From positions 1-64,000 of the forward strand of contig CAXHEX010000027.1 of the NCBI GenBank assembly GCA_964016105.1: 64,000 nt of DNA, given 5' to 3'. Position numbers and translations under genes: made by a program. Shown piece after piece: positions 18,947 through 27,853 of the stretch. Within the stretch, counting starts at the first letter, position 1; every line of letters starts with the position of its first letter. The notes beneath the pieces are model-generated. The model was not told the DNA's origin, did not search any database, and saw only the letters and a list, made by a program, of their open reading frames with translations. This DNA comes from Ketobacter sp964016105 (GTDB lineage: Bacteria > Pseudomonadota > Gammaproteobacteria > Pseudomonadales > Ketobacteraceae).

Positions 18947-18952
18947 TATAAT
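18947..18952 (+). promoter_or_regulatory. -10 box candidate for miaB
   Basis: A perfect TATAAT lies 46 bases upstream of the miaB ATG. No clear -35 hexamer is seen at 17 bases (CTGTGA-like sequence), so this is a partial match. Confidence 0.4.
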
Positions 18953-18997
18953 GCGCCACCCAAAGCCAGCATTCACATCGACGACCCAACCAAAGCC

Positions 18998-20335
18998 ATG
19001 CGAAAAAAACTCTTTATTGAAACCCACGGTTGCCAAATGAACGAGTATGACTCGAATCGCATGGCGGACCTATTGGGTGAAGCTCAGGAGCTTGAACTCA
19101 CCGATGACGCCAGCGAAGCGGATGTCCTGCTCCTGAACACCTGCTCCATTCGGGAAAAAGCCCAGGAAAAGGTGTTTCATCAGTTGGGAAGATGGAAAAA
19201 ACTCAAGGATAAGAATCCCAACTTACTGATTGGTGTCGGCGGCTGCGTTGCCAGCCAAGAAGGGGCTGCCATAAGAGACAGAGCCCCCCATGTTGACATG
19301 GTGTTTGGTCCACAAACGTTGCACCGCCTGCCTAACATGATCGACGTTGTGGATATTTCCCACGAAGCCGTGGTGGACGTGAGCTTTCCGGAAATTGAAA
19401 AGTTCGACAAGTTGCCTGAACCCAGCGTGGACGGTCCCAAAGCCTTTGTCTCCATCATGGAAGGCTGCAGTAAATACTGTACATTCTGCGTAGTTCCTTA
19501 CACCCGCGGGGAAGAAATCAGCCGTCGTTACGAAGACGTTATTGAAGAAGTCAGCCATTTGGCCGCATTGGGAGTTAGGGAAATCAACTTCTTAGGCCAA
19601 AATGTGAATGCGTTCCAAGGTGAAAACGCCGATGGAGATTTGGTGGACTTGGCGGAACTGATCGAAGCCACGGCCCAGATTCCTGGCATTGGCCGAATTC
19701 GGTTCACCACCAGCCACCCAGTTGAATTCAGTGATTCACTGATTGAGGTCTACAAAACAGAGCCGAAATTGGTTAGCCACCTGCACCTGCCGGTTCAAAG
19801 TGGTTCAGACCGCATATTAAAAGCCATGAAACGGGGCCACAGTGCCGCAGAGTATTTGGATAAGATTCGCCGTATTAAGGCCGCTAGACCGGGCATTAGC
19901 CTGTCCTCCGACTTCATCATCGGCTTCCCGGATGAGCAGGAAGAGGATTTCAATGCCACCATGGAACTGATCGAAGAGATTGGTTTTGACCACAGTTTCA
20001 GCTTTATCTACAGCGCGAGGCCAGGTACACCGGCGTCGGAGTTTGACGACAATATTGTCCAGGAAGAAAAGAAACGCCGTCTCGCGCTTTTGCAGCACCG
20101 AATCAATCAAAATGCTCAACAAATCAGCCGCCAGATGGTGTCAAGCAAGCAAACCATTCTGGTTGATGGGATTTCAAAGAAAGACCCAGGGCAACTGCAA
20201 GGCCGCACAGAGAACAACCGGGTGGTTAATTTTCAGCACAGCGATGACGATCTGATTGGTCAATTTGTGGAGGTGGAAATAGAGTCCGCGTTGCCCAATT
20301 CTTTGCGGGGGCGCTATCTTCGAACACTTGGTTAA
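18998..20335 (+). CDS. miaB: tRNA-2-methylthio-N6-isopentenyladenosine synthase MiaB
   Basis: This 445-residue radical SAM methylthiotransferase modifies A37 of tRNAs reading UNN codons. Three cysteines for the auxiliary cluster are in THGCQMNEYDSNR, LNTCSIREKA and GVGGCVA; the radical SAM motif is GCSKYCTFCVVPY; a TRAM domain closes the protein. I start it at the ATG at 18998 (MRKKLFIETHGC), as in other MiaB proteins, although the frame is open from 18866. It is followed by a strong hairpin and 0.4 kb without genes before phoH, to which it is often linked. Confidence 0.97.
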   Translation: MRKKLFIETHGCQMNEYDSNRMADLLGEAQELELTDDASEADVLLLNTCSIREKAQEKVFHQLGRWKKLKDKNPNLLIGVGGCVASQEGAAIRDRAPHVDMVFGPQTLHRLPNMIDVVDISHEAVVDVSFPEIEKFDKLPEPSVDGPKAFVSIMEGCSKYCTFCVVPYTRGEEISRRYEDVIEEVSHLAALGVREINFLGQNVNAFQGENADGDLVDLAELIEATAQIPGIGRIRFTTSHPVEFSDSLIEVYKTEPKLVSHLHLPVQSGSDRILKAMKRGHSAAEYLDKIRRIKAARPGISLSSDFIIGFPDEQEEDFNATMELIEEIGFDHSFSFIYSARPGTPASEFDDNIVQEEKKRRLALLQHRINQNAQQISRQMVSSKQTILVDGISKKDPGQLQGRTENNRVVNFQHSDDDLIGQFVEVEIESALPNSLRGRYLRTLG

Positions 20336-20345
20336 ATAGAAAGGA

Positions 20346-20387
20346 AGAGCAGTCAGACAACACAACTCAGCTTTGTCTGACTGCTCT
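20346..20387 (+). terminator. Stem-loop after miaB
   Basis: AGAGCAGTCAGACAA (20346-20360) pairs perfectly with TTGTCTGACTGCTCT (20373-20387), a 15-bp stem with a 12-base loop, starting 10 bases past the miaB stop. Only a short GTT follows, so it may act as an RNA 3' end stabiliser or a weak intrinsic terminator. Confidence 0.7.
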
Positions 20388-20811
20388 GTTCTAGTCCCAC
20401 TTGGCTACAGCAAATAATGAAACCCTAGGATAGTTATTACCGCCCCGATTTGGGTAATAACTATCCCGTTGTGCCCCAACGGGTTTCTGCTGGCTTCCCC
20501 CCAGGAATTCTAGCGTCATATAGGACATGAACGCTTTATATAAAGCATCTATCATGCCAAAAATATAACTAACTGATTTAATTGAGAATAGCCGCACACC
20601 ACTTAAGAGGACTGGCGCAAAGTGTAAATTGATTCGACAGGTAAATAGGCAATATCGAAGCCAATTCACTTTGATACGTAAAACTTTTCGACACAAAAAC
20701 CACTGCATTCATGACGGAAGCGTCTTAAGGTAGATTGGGTCTTTTCCTCCTCTACGCTTCCGTATATTCTTATCTCCATATTATTAGAGAAGGGCGTATA
20801 CCGCATCCACC
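20388..20811. other. Gene-free interval with several inverted repeats before phoH
   Basis: No convincing coding sequence is seen here. It holds four stem-forming elements: GGATAGTTATTACC/GGTAATAACTATCC (20428-20441 and 20453-20466); CCCGTTG/CAACGGG just after, overlapping it; an imperfect AAAGTG.../...CACTTT stem (20619-20637 and 20655-20672); and ACGGAAGCGT/ACGCTTCCGT (20714-20723 and 20754-20763). The last lies within 50 bases of the phoH start and could form in the leader RNA. The whole could be a non-coding RNA region or eroded repeat DNA. Confidence 0.6.
20428..20473. repeat. Nested stem-loops, related to a copy near 34270
   Basis: A 14-bp perfect stem (20428-20441 with 20453-20466) encloses GCCCCGATTTG and is followed by a second hairpin CCCGTTG-TGCCC-CAACGGG. 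Bases 20434-20471 match 34266-34303 at 27 of 38 positions without gaps, including the core CCGAT-TGGGTAA. Confidence 0.5.
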
Positions 20812-21798
20812 TTGAACGAGACCGTTACCACTCACCAATTTACCCTCGAGCCTGCTGATTCTGCGCGTCTGGCCCAACTGTGTGGCCAGTTTGATGAGCA
20901 CCTTAGACAAATCGAAGACAAGTTAGAGGTACAGATCACCAACAGAGGTAATCTGTTCCAGCTCACCGGTCAGCCAGACCAGGTCACATCCGCCAGCCAA
21001 GTACTCAAGCAGCTTTATAAGGATACTCGCACCAGCAAAGACCTTGGCCCAGATGAGGTTCATCTGATATTGAGGGAAAGCCTGATGCAAACGGCCACAG
21101 CATCTCCGGAGGACGAAACCGAAAAGGGCAGCTTCTCTATTCGAACCCGCAAGGGCACAATCAAGCCACGGGGCGACAATCAAAAAGCCTACGTTAGGCA
21201 AATTCAGCACAACGATATTAACTTTGGAATCGGCCCCGCAGGCACCGGCAAGACGTATCTGGCGGTGGCCTGTGCAGTGGAAGCCCTTGAAGCCGATCAG
21301 GTGCGCCGAATCCTGCTGGTAAGACCGGCGGTGGAAGCGGGAGAAAAGCTGGGTTTCCTGCCCGGTGATCTGGCGGAAAAAATCAATCCTTATTTGCGCC
21401 CCTTATATGATGCGCTTTATGAAATGCTCGGCTTTGAACGGGTCGCTAAACTCATCGACCGACAAGTAATTGAAGTTGCACCTTTGGCTTACATGCGCGG
21501 CCGTACCCTGAATAATGCCTTTATTATTCTGGATGAAAGTCAAAACACCACCAAAGAACAAATGAAAATGTTTCTGACGCGCATCGGGTTTGGGTCGAAA
21601 GCGGTTATTACCGGTGATTACACCCAAATAGACTTGCCAAGGGGCACACAAAGCGGCCTGAAACACGCCATGGAAGTGCTGCAAGATGTGAAGGGAATCG
21701 GGTTTTGCCATTTCAAATCAAAAGATGTGGTACGCCATACCCTTGTGCAACGTATTGTAGAAGCATACGATCAGTACGAAACCAGCCATGACCGTTGA
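20812..21798 (+). CDS. PhoH family ATPase
   Basis: This 328-residue PhoH/YbeZ-type ATPase has the Walker A motif GPAGTGKTYLA (about residue 142) and Walker B ILDESQNTT. It partners YbeY in RNA metabolism, and the ybeY gene overlaps its end by 11 bases. The start is TTG at 20812: homologues begin the conserved block at the same distance (QFTLEPAD...LCGQFDEHL), and no ATG or GTG fits. The ribosome binding site is poor (AGAGAAGGG is 18 bases upstream), so expression may be held low or leader-controlled. Confidence 0.93.
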   Translation: MNETVTTHQFTLEPADSARLAQLCGQFDEHLRQIEDKLEVQITNRGNLFQLTGQPDQVTSASQVLKQLYKDTRTSKDLGPDEVHLILRESLMQTATASPEDETEKGSFSIRTRKGTIKPRGDNQKAYVRQIQHNDINFGIGPAGTGKTYLAVACAVEALEADQVRRILLVRPAVEAGEKLGFLPGDLAEKINPYLRPLYDALYEMLGFERVAKLIDRQVIEVAPLAYMRGRTLNNAFIILDESQNTTKEQMKMFLTRIGFGSKAVITGDYTQIDLPRGTQSGLKHAMEVLQDVKGIGFCHFKSKDVVRHTLVQRIVEAYDQYETSHDR

Positions 21799-22297
21799 CC
21801 TGGATCTTGAGCTGCAGGTGGCCAGTGAAGCAAGCAACCTGCCGGAAAAAGACGACGTTGCTCTGTGGGCACATAAGGCGATTTCATCTAGCAAGCAAAT
21901 GATGAATAGGGAATTGCCCATGGAACTGAGCGTTCGCATCGTTGATGAGGTGGAAAGTCGGGAACTGAATTCACGCTATCGGCAAATAGACAAACCAACC
22001 AATGTGCTGTCGTTTCCCTACGAGTCGCCAAAAGAAATCCCCATCAACCTGCTGGGCGATTTGGTGATATGCGCGCCGGTGGTGGTACGGGAAGCAAAAC
22101 AACAATATAAAGCGACCCAGGCACACTGGGCGCACATGGTTATACATGGCGTACTTCATCTAATGGGCTACGACCATGAAGAAAACGAACAAGCATTAGA
22201 AATGGAAGCGTTAGAGGTGCAAATTCTGGAACAGTTGGGATTTGCAGACCCTTACGCAGATAACAACCCTGCACAGGAGACACATCCGTCATCATGA
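21788..22297 (+). CDS. ybeY: Endoribonuclease YbeY
   Basis: This 169-residue metal-dependent RNase matures 16S rRNA and takes part in ribosome quality control. The zinc motif HGVLHLMGYDH is present near residue 117. The gene overlaps phoH upstream by 11 bases and the CorC gene downstream by 4 bases (ATGA), so this is a tightly coupled operon. Confidence 0.96.
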   Translation: MTVDLDLELQVASEASNLPEKDDVALWAHKAISSSKQMMNRELPMELSVRIVDEVESRELNSRYRQIDKPTNVLSFPYESPKEIPINLLGDLVICAPVVVREAKQQYKATQAHWAHMVIHGVLHLMGYDHEENEQALEMEALEVQILEQLGFADPYADNNPAQETHPSS

Positions 22298-23139
22298 ACG
22301 ACGATCAGAGTCGTAACGGTTCATCAGCTAAGGGCTTTTTAAACAAAATAGCCAACTTTCTTTCTGGTGAACCACAGAATCAAGCCGAAGTTTTAGAGAT
22401 ACTGACCAATGCTCACCACCTGGGCCTGGTGGATGCAGAAGCCCTGGGGATCTTCCAAGGCGCACTGCAAGTATCTGACATGCAGGTAAGAGAGATCATG
22501 GTGCCCCGAACACAATGCGTGATTATCTCCGGTAGCGCCAAGCCTGAAGAATTTCTTTCCGCGATCATCAGCTCGGCCCATTCGCGCTTTCCCGTTTACG
22601 GTGAATCACAAGACGAAATAATTGGTATTCTACTGGCTAAAGATTTGCTGGACATCATGCACAAGGGGAAATTGGAGAAAGCTCAACTCAAAGACCTGAT
22701 TAGACCCGCTGCCCTCATACCAGAAAGCAAGCGCTTAAATGTGTTATTAAAAGAGTTTCGCCAAACCCGCACTCATATGGCCATTGTGGTGAACGAATAT
22801 GGAAAAATGTCCGGACTCGTCACCATCGAAGATGTGTTGGAACAAATCGTGGGTGAAATTGATGACGAACACGATTTTGAAGACGAGCACATGATTAAGC
22901 AGGCCAGCAGCAATGAATTTATGGTAAAAGCCGTTACACCCGTTGATGAATTCAACGAGCACTTTGAAACCTCGTTCAATGAAGATGAATACGACACCAT
23001 AGGGGGAATCGTATTGAGCCACTTTGGCCACCTTCCTAAACGAGATGAAAGCGTCAACATAGGTAAATACCACTTTAAAGTGCTGAATGCCGACAATCGC
23101 GCCATTCGATTGCTAAAGGTTAGCCCTATACAACACTGA
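22294..23139 (+). CDS. ybeX: CorC/YbeX family CBS-domain protein
   Basis: This 281-residue cytosolic protein has a CBS pair (about 65-190, REIMVPRTQC and VVNEYGKMSGLVTIEDVLEQIVGEI) and a C-terminal CorC_HlyC transporter-associated domain. YbeX is linked to magnesium/cobalt efflux and, in E. coli, to ribosome metabolism. The position between ybeY and lnt is conserved in gammaproteobacteria and supports YbeX. The start overlaps the ybeY stop. Confidence 0.93.
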   Translation: MNDDQSRNGSSAKGFLNKIANFLSGEPQNQAEVLEILTNAHHLGLVDAEALGIFQGALQVSDMQVREIMVPRTQCVIISGSAKPEEFLSAIISSAHSRFPVYGESQDEIIGILLAKDLLDIMHKGKLEKAQLKDLIRPAALIPESKRLNVLLKEFRQTRTHMAIVVNEYGKMSGLVTIEDVLEQIVGEIDDEHDFEDEHMIKQASSNEFMVKAVTPVDEFNEHFETSFNEDEYDTIGGIVLSHFGHLPKRDESVNIGKYHFKVLNADNRAIRLLKVSPIQH

Positions 23140-23157
23140 TCCACAGATTGAACTACT

Positions 23158-24699
23158 ATGAGCACTAAGACCTCCATTACCAGCGGGATGAAGGGGAACC
23201 TGTTGGTATTGTTTGCTGGGTTAATATTCCCCTTGGGTTTAGCGCCACTAAACATATGGCCTCTTATTCCCATTTCCCTGGCTCTGTTGGTTCTGCTCCT
23301 GGAACAACAATCCGCCGGCCGCAGTTTTTCCCGCGCATTTTTCTTTGGCCTGGGTATGAATGGGGTGGGGGTTTCCTGGGTGTATGTGAGCATCCATTTC
23401 CATGGTGACACTCCAGCCTGGCTAGCGGTAGTGGGTACCGCAGGATTTGTGGCTTTTCTAAGCTTGCTCTATGCCTTGCCATTCTGGCTCTACGGCCGCT
23501 TACATTGGTACCGCTACCCCATACTCACCTTCCCTGCACTTTGGGTGCTACTGGAATGGAGCAAGAGCTGGTTGCTTAGCGGATTTCCTTGGCTTTGGGC
23601 GGGATACGGATTGCTGGACTCTCCCGCATGGGGACTGGCACCGGTTTCAGGCAGCCTGGGCCTCAGTCTGTTGGCGGCACTTTCGGGAGTATTATTGGTT
23701 TGGATTTTCAGATCCGATAGCACACAAAGGGGGGCCAGTGCCGTGGCGTTAACGGCCCTTTGGGCCGCCTGTTGGGGATTGGGACAGTTGGAATGGACGC
23801 AACCGGAGCTGAAGAAAACCCGCAAGGTCGCTCTTATCCAGGGCAACATCCCCCAGGAGCAAAAATGGGACCCTTTGTTTCGCGATAAAATAATTAATAC
23901 CTACACCACACTCACAGAACAGTCCTGGGACGCAGATTTGATTCTGTGGCCAGAAGCAGCTTATCCCGTATTTTATCACCAGGCCCTGGGCACCATAGCG
24001 GATTTGGATATTAGAGCATCGGAAAAAAACACCTCCGTAATCAGTGGCGTTGCTCGCTGGGAACCACTGGAAAACGGAGACGAGCATTATTACAACTCCA
24101 TATTTGTGATTGGCGAAGGTGAAGGTGTTTACAACAAACAGAAACTGGTACCTTTTGGCGAATACGTACCCTTGGCCTCACTGATTCGCGGCCTCATACC
24201 TTTTTTCAACTTGCCCATGTCGGATTTTAATGAAGGCGCCTCGGATCAATCCCCTTTACGGGCCAACAATTTAAGTTTTGCCGCCTATATCTGCTATGAA
24301 ATTGTCTATCCAGAATTGGTACGCACCCAAGCCAAGGACCGGGATTTTCTCATCACCATCAGCAACGATGCCTGGTTTGGTCACTCTTGGGGGCCCTTGC
24401 AGCACTTTCAGATGGCACGAATGCGCGCTCTTGAAACTGGCAAATACATTTTACGGGGCACCAACACGGGTATAACCGCCATCATCGACCATAAGGGCCA
24501 TGTCCAATCCCAGCTACCCCAGTTTGAAAAAGGCGTCCTCAAGGGCATTGTTTACGGTACCACCGGTGAAACACCCTTCGTTAGCTACGGTCATTGGCCG
24601 TTGTTGGGTATTTGTGCTTTTATTTTTCTATTAGGTGCTGTGTTGTGCCAGAGAAACCAGCCACAGGAAGCGGATGTGAGACCGCTATACCATAACTGA
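23158..24699 (+). CDS. lnt: Apolipoprotein N-acyltransferase
   Basis: This 513-residue inner membrane enzyme adds the third acyl chain to lipoproteins. Several N-terminal helices are followed by a periplasmic nitrilase-like domain with the Glu-Lys-Cys triad visible in LILWPEAAYP, KQKLVPFGEYVP and AAYICYE, and a last helix near residue 480. It ends the phoH-ybeY-ybeX-lnt operon. In related genomes leuS lies close downstream; here about 20.7 kb of other genes intervene. Confidence 0.96.
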   Translation: MSTKTSITSGMKGNLLVLFAGLIFPLGLAPLNIWPLIPISLALLVLLLEQQSAGRSFSRAFFFGLGMNGVGVSWVYVSIHFHGDTPAWLAVVGTAGFVAFLSLLYALPFWLYGRLHWYRYPILTFPALWVLLEWSKSWLLSGFPWLWAGYGLLDSPAWGLAPVSGSLGLSLLAALSGVLLVWIFRSDSTQRGASAVALTALWAACWGLGQLEWTQPELKKTRKVALIQGNIPQEQKWDPLFRDKIINTYTTLTEQSWDADLILWPEAAYPVFYHQALGTIADLDIRASEKNTSVISGVARWEPLENGDEHYYNSIFVIGEGEGVYNKQKLVPFGEYVPLASLIRGLIPFFNLPMSDFNEGASDQSPLRANNLSFAAYICYEIVYPELVRTQAKDRDFLITISNDAWFGHSWGPLQHFQMARMRALETGKYILRGTNTGITAIIDHKGHVQSQLPQFEKGVLKGIVYGTTGETPFVSYGHWPLLGICAFIFLLGAVLCQRNQPQEADVRPLYHN

Positions 24700-24716
24700 A
24701 GACATAGGATATTTCT

Positions 24717-25157
24717 GTGACCGACCAATACATGCAGGCTGCAATAGAAGAGGCAAAAAAAGGGCTTGCCGCAGGCGGTATTCCCATTGGGTCTGTGTTG
24801 GTCATTGATGGCAAAATCGTCGGCCGAGGACACAACCAACGACAGCAAAAAGGCAGTGCCGTACTACACGCTGAAATGGATTGTTTGGAAAACGCCGGCA
24901 GACTCACGGCAGCAGACTATCGCAGGGCAACACTGTACTCTACTCTGTCTCCTTGTGATATGTGCAGTGGTGCCATACTTTTGTACCAGATCCCTAAAGT
25001 GGTGGTGGGGGAAAACAAAACGTTTACCGGCCCTGAGGCCTACGTTCGCTCCCGAGGGGTGGAGGTTAACGTTTTGAACAATACAGAATGCCAGCAATTG
25101 ATGACCCAATTTATCACTAACAACCCAGAGCTTTGGAACGAGGATATTGGCGAATAA
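24717..25157 (+). CDS. Cytosine deaminase-like nucleoside deaminase (yeast FCY1 type)
   Basis: This 146-residue zinc deaminase has HAEMDCLENAGRL and SPCDMCSGAI as zinc and catalytic motifs. The overall pattern (GGIPIGSVL, GRGHNQRQQKGSA, VVGENKTF and a C-terminal WNEDIGE) closely follows the small yeast cytosine deaminase rather than the large TIM-barrel bacterial CodA or tRNA deaminase TadA. Cytosine to uracil plus ammonia is the likely reaction, adding another nitrogen source enzyme to this block. The start is GTG, 17 bases after lnt. Confidence 0.85.
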   Translation: MTDQYMQAAIEEAKKGLAAGGIPIGSVLVIDGKIVGRGHNQRQQKGSAVLHAEMDCLENAGRLTAADYRRATLYSTLSPCDMCSGAILLYQIPKVVVGENKTFTGPEAYVRSRGVEVNVLNNTECQQLMTQFITNNPELWNEDIGE

Positions 25158-25339
25158 CGTTCCCCAGGGTAATACCGGCCTACCTCCAGGGCAAATACAA
25201 CAATCCACCGAGATGTGCTACCGAGCACTTGCCCGCCCCCTTCATATCGGTTAGTTTCTTAGCGCAGTTAAACCCTACAACCCATCCGAGCGACTCTACA
25301 AAAAGCTCGAACTGTTCTACACCAATGAGGAAGACGACC

Positions 25340-25585
25340 ATGGCCTATGTCACCATAGATGGACAAAAATACGAAAAAGAATTGCTGGACTTGGCAAAGG
25401 AGCACACCACTGGACGAGGAGAAGGCAAAATTTCTAAAGACGAAGCTGCTGATCTGCTGAAATCCGCTGCCGATGGCACAAAAGTAACGGATACCGAGCT
25501 TGCCACATTGAAGTACATTCGCAGCAACTTCGAATTCACCGATGCAGCGGCTACCTTTTTTGATGGTGAGCTAGCTAAAATTTAA
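25340..25585 (+). CDS. Small conserved-type protein of unknown function
   Basis: This 81-residue acidic, probably helical protein begins MAYVTIDGQKYEKELLDLA. GAGGAAG six bases upstream of the ATG at 25340 decides the start; the frame is open upstream but not supported. It has no signal peptide, cysteines or motif that I recognise. Fifteen bases separate it from the DUF937 gene, so the two are probably cotranscribed. Confidence 0.7.
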   Translation: MAYVTIDGQKYEKELLDLAKEHTTGRGEGKISKDEAADLLKSAADGTKVTDTELATLKYIRSNFEFTDAAATFFDGELAKI

Positions 25586-25599
25586 AAGGTGTTATTGGT

Positions 25600-26025
25600 A
25601 TGGATATTACAGAAATTGCATCAAAACTATTTTTAGACAAGCTATCAGGACAACAAGGTAACGAACCTTCTGCTGACCTGGTGCAAAACGCTTTGAAAAA
25701 CCTGCTGCCCACCGAAGGTGGCCAATTGGATATATCAAGCCTGGTAAACCAGTTTATGGGGCAAGGGGGTTTGGCTTCACTGGCTGCATCTTGGTTGGGT
25801 GATGGATCAAACCAATCTTTATCGATAGATAAGATATTTGATCTACTGGGCCAAGACAATGTGAACGAATTCGCTGGCAAGCTTGGACTTGAAAACAACA
25901 CTGCGGCTTCCGCCCTATCGGACATGATCCCCGATTTGATCGACAAAGTAAGCTCTGGTGGCTCCCTAAATTCTGACATGGTGGGCTCATTGGTTTCTGG
26001 CATAGCCGGAAAGTTTTTCAAGTAA
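25600..26025 (+). CDS. YidB-like DUF937 protein
   Basis: This 141-residue protein resembles the YidB/DUF937 group: helical, rich in Gly/Ser/Leu, with repeated segments of the form DISSLVNQFMGQGGL and SLSIDKIFDLLG. There is no signal peptide or membrane helix. Function is unknown. It is followed by a GC-rich terminator. Confidence 0.7.
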   Translation: MDITEIASKLFLDKLSGQQGNEPSADLVQNALKNLLPTEGGQLDISSLVNQFMGQGGLASLAASWLGDGSNQSLSIDKIFDLLGQDNVNEFAGKLGLENNTAASALSDMIPDLIDKVSSGGSLNSDMVGSLVSGIAGKFFK

Positions 26026-26050
26026 AGAGTACAACCAGTAAAGATCATCA

Positions 26051-26074
26051 GGCGGGCGCAGCCCGCCAATTTTC
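26051..26074 (+). terminator. Intrinsic terminator after the DUF937 gene
   Basis: GGCGGGC (26051-26057), loop GCA, and GCCCGCC (26061-26067) form a strong stem followed by AATTTTCT. It separates the DUF937 gene from the downstream HerA-like ATPase gene. Confidence 0.8.
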
Positions 26075-26104
26075 TGCCTAGACCAGCTAAGCGAGGATAC
26101 AACA

Positions 26105-27565
26105 ATGGAATCCAACTCTGATTCACTCACGCTGCTGGTGGGCGCCAGCGATGGCACCCAAGTCAGGCTACAACAATCCATGGCCAACCGGCACGGTTTG
26201 ATCGCTGGGGCAACCGGAACAGGCAAAACAGTCACCCTTCAAGTTTTGGCCGAGGGATTTTCCAAACAGGGTGTTCCCACCTTTATGGCGGATGTAAAGG
26301 GCGACCTTTCTGGAATTGCGGCAGCGGGCAAGCCCCATAAAAAAATTCAAGAACGAATCGATATTATTGGTATATCCGACTATCAGCAAACCGCTTTTCC
26401 CACTGTGTTTTGGGATCTGTACGGTAAACAGGGCCACCCCGTAAGAACCACCCTGTCGGAATTCGGCCCCCTGCTTTTGGCCAGCTTTTTAGACCTGAAC
26501 GACACCCAAACGGGGATACTTTACAGCGCCTTCAGGATTGCTGACGATCAAGGCATGCTGATGTTGGATCTTAAAGATCTCAAAGCCATGCTTAACTGGA
26601 TGAAAGCAGAGCGCAAGCAACTGGAAGGAGAGTATGGTGGAATCAGCCCAGCCAGTGTAGCAGCCATACAGCGTAAGTTGCTGGCCTTTGAAGAACAGGA
26701 TGGCGAAGCATTTTTTGGCGAACCCAGCATTAAACTGGAAGACCTGATCAAACTGGATTTTTCTGGCAATGGCGTGGTGAACATTCTTGACGCAACCCAG
26801 CTAATCCAGCAACCCCGACTGTACGCCATTTTTCTACTTTGGTTAGTATCGGAGCTGTTTGAAGAACTACCTGAAGTGGGTGACAGCCATAAGCCCAAAA
26901 TGGTGTTTTTCTTCGATGAAGCCCATTTGCTGTTTGATAATGCACCGAAAGTGCTGGTGGAGAAAATTGAACAGGTGGTGCGACTAATACGTTCCAAAGG
27001 TGTGGGGATCTACTTTATAAGCCAAAGCCCGGCAGATATTCCTGACGCGGTACTGGGTCAATTGGGCAACCGTGTTCAGCATACTTTAAGGGCTTTTACG
27101 CCCAGGGATAAGAAAGCCGTAAAAGTCGCAGCCCAGACTTTTCGAGCCAACCCCAAGTTCGACACAGAAGAAGTGATCACCAACATGGGAGTGGGTGAAG
27201 CTTTGGTTTCGCTTCTAAACCCAGACGGTTCACCAGGGATAGTGGAACGTACGCTGATTTGCCCACCGGCATCACGGATGGGGCCCATTACGGACCAAGA
27301 ACGCACCACCATTATGTCCCGCTCCCCCCACAAAGGCACTTACGATACCTCATTGGATAGAGAATCTGCCTATGAACTCCTCAAAAAACGATCTGAGGAG
27401 CGCGCAAAAGCGGCACAAGAAAGCCAACCCAAAAAAGTAAAAAAAGGGCGGCCCAGACAAACTGTATTGGAAGCCCTGGCAAAAAGCACTGCCCGTGCTG
27501 TTGGCAGCAGCCTTGGCCGCCAGATTGCCAGAGGCATTTTAGGGTCCTTGCTAGGCAAGAAATAG
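26105..27565 (+). CDS. HerA-like ATPase of the DUF853/YjgR family
   Basis: This 486-residue P-loop ATPase has Walker A GATGTGKTVT (about 37-46) and Walker B KMVFFFDEAHLLF (about 262-274), with a basic Lys-rich C-terminal tail. It matches YjgR, a widely conserved HerA/FtsK-superfamily protein of unknown role, possibly a DNA translocase. It appears monocistronic. Confidence 0.9.
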   Translation: MESNSDSLTLLVGASDGTQVRLQQSMANRHGLIAGATGTGKTVTLQVLAEGFSKQGVPTFMADVKGDLSGIAAAGKPHKKIQERIDIIGISDYQQTAFPTVFWDLYGKQGHPVRTTLSEFGPLLLASFLDLNDTQTGILYSAFRIADDQGMLMLDLKDLKAMLNWMKAERKQLEGEYGGISPASVAAIQRKLLAFEEQDGEAFFGEPSIKLEDLIKLDFSGNGVVNILDATQLIQQPRLYAIFLLWLVSELFEELPEVGDSHKPKMVFFFDEAHLLFDNAPKVLVEKIEQVVRLIRSKGVGIYFISQSPADIPDAVLGQLGNRVQHTLRAFTPRDKKAVKVAAQTFRANPKFDTEEVITNMGVGEALVSLLNPDGSPGIVERTLICPPASRMGPITDQERTTIMSRSPHKGTYDTSLDRESAYELLKKRSEERAKAAQESQPKKVKKGRPRQTVLEALAKSTARAVGSSLGRQIARGILGSLLGKK

Positions 27566-27853
27566 GCAGCCAACCGCTGATCACTTATTGACCAAACACA
27601 ATACTAAAGTCGGGCTTTTGCAAACCATACTGGCGTGTTTTAGCCCGCAATTTGTCATTCCCCAACCAACTGGAGTATCATACCTCCCAAATTCGCAACA
27701 CCGTTTGCCTTGCAAGGAAAATAACAACACAGCGTTTAATTGTGCTAACGCTTGGCAATTCTGAGAAAGTAAATCTAACGGGGCTCAGCTATCGCTATCC
27801 ACCCACCAGCACAGTGCAAATCTGTCGGTTTATTTGGATATCAAATACACGCA

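Noticed and set aside
18875..19036. Longer start for the SCO protein
   Set aside because: It would overlap the miaB start, and the internal ATG places the signal anchor at the N-terminus as expected.
20391..20708. A 105-codon open frame on the minus strand before phoH
   Set aside because: It spans the hairpins of the interval, has no ribosome binding site and no protein-like pattern.
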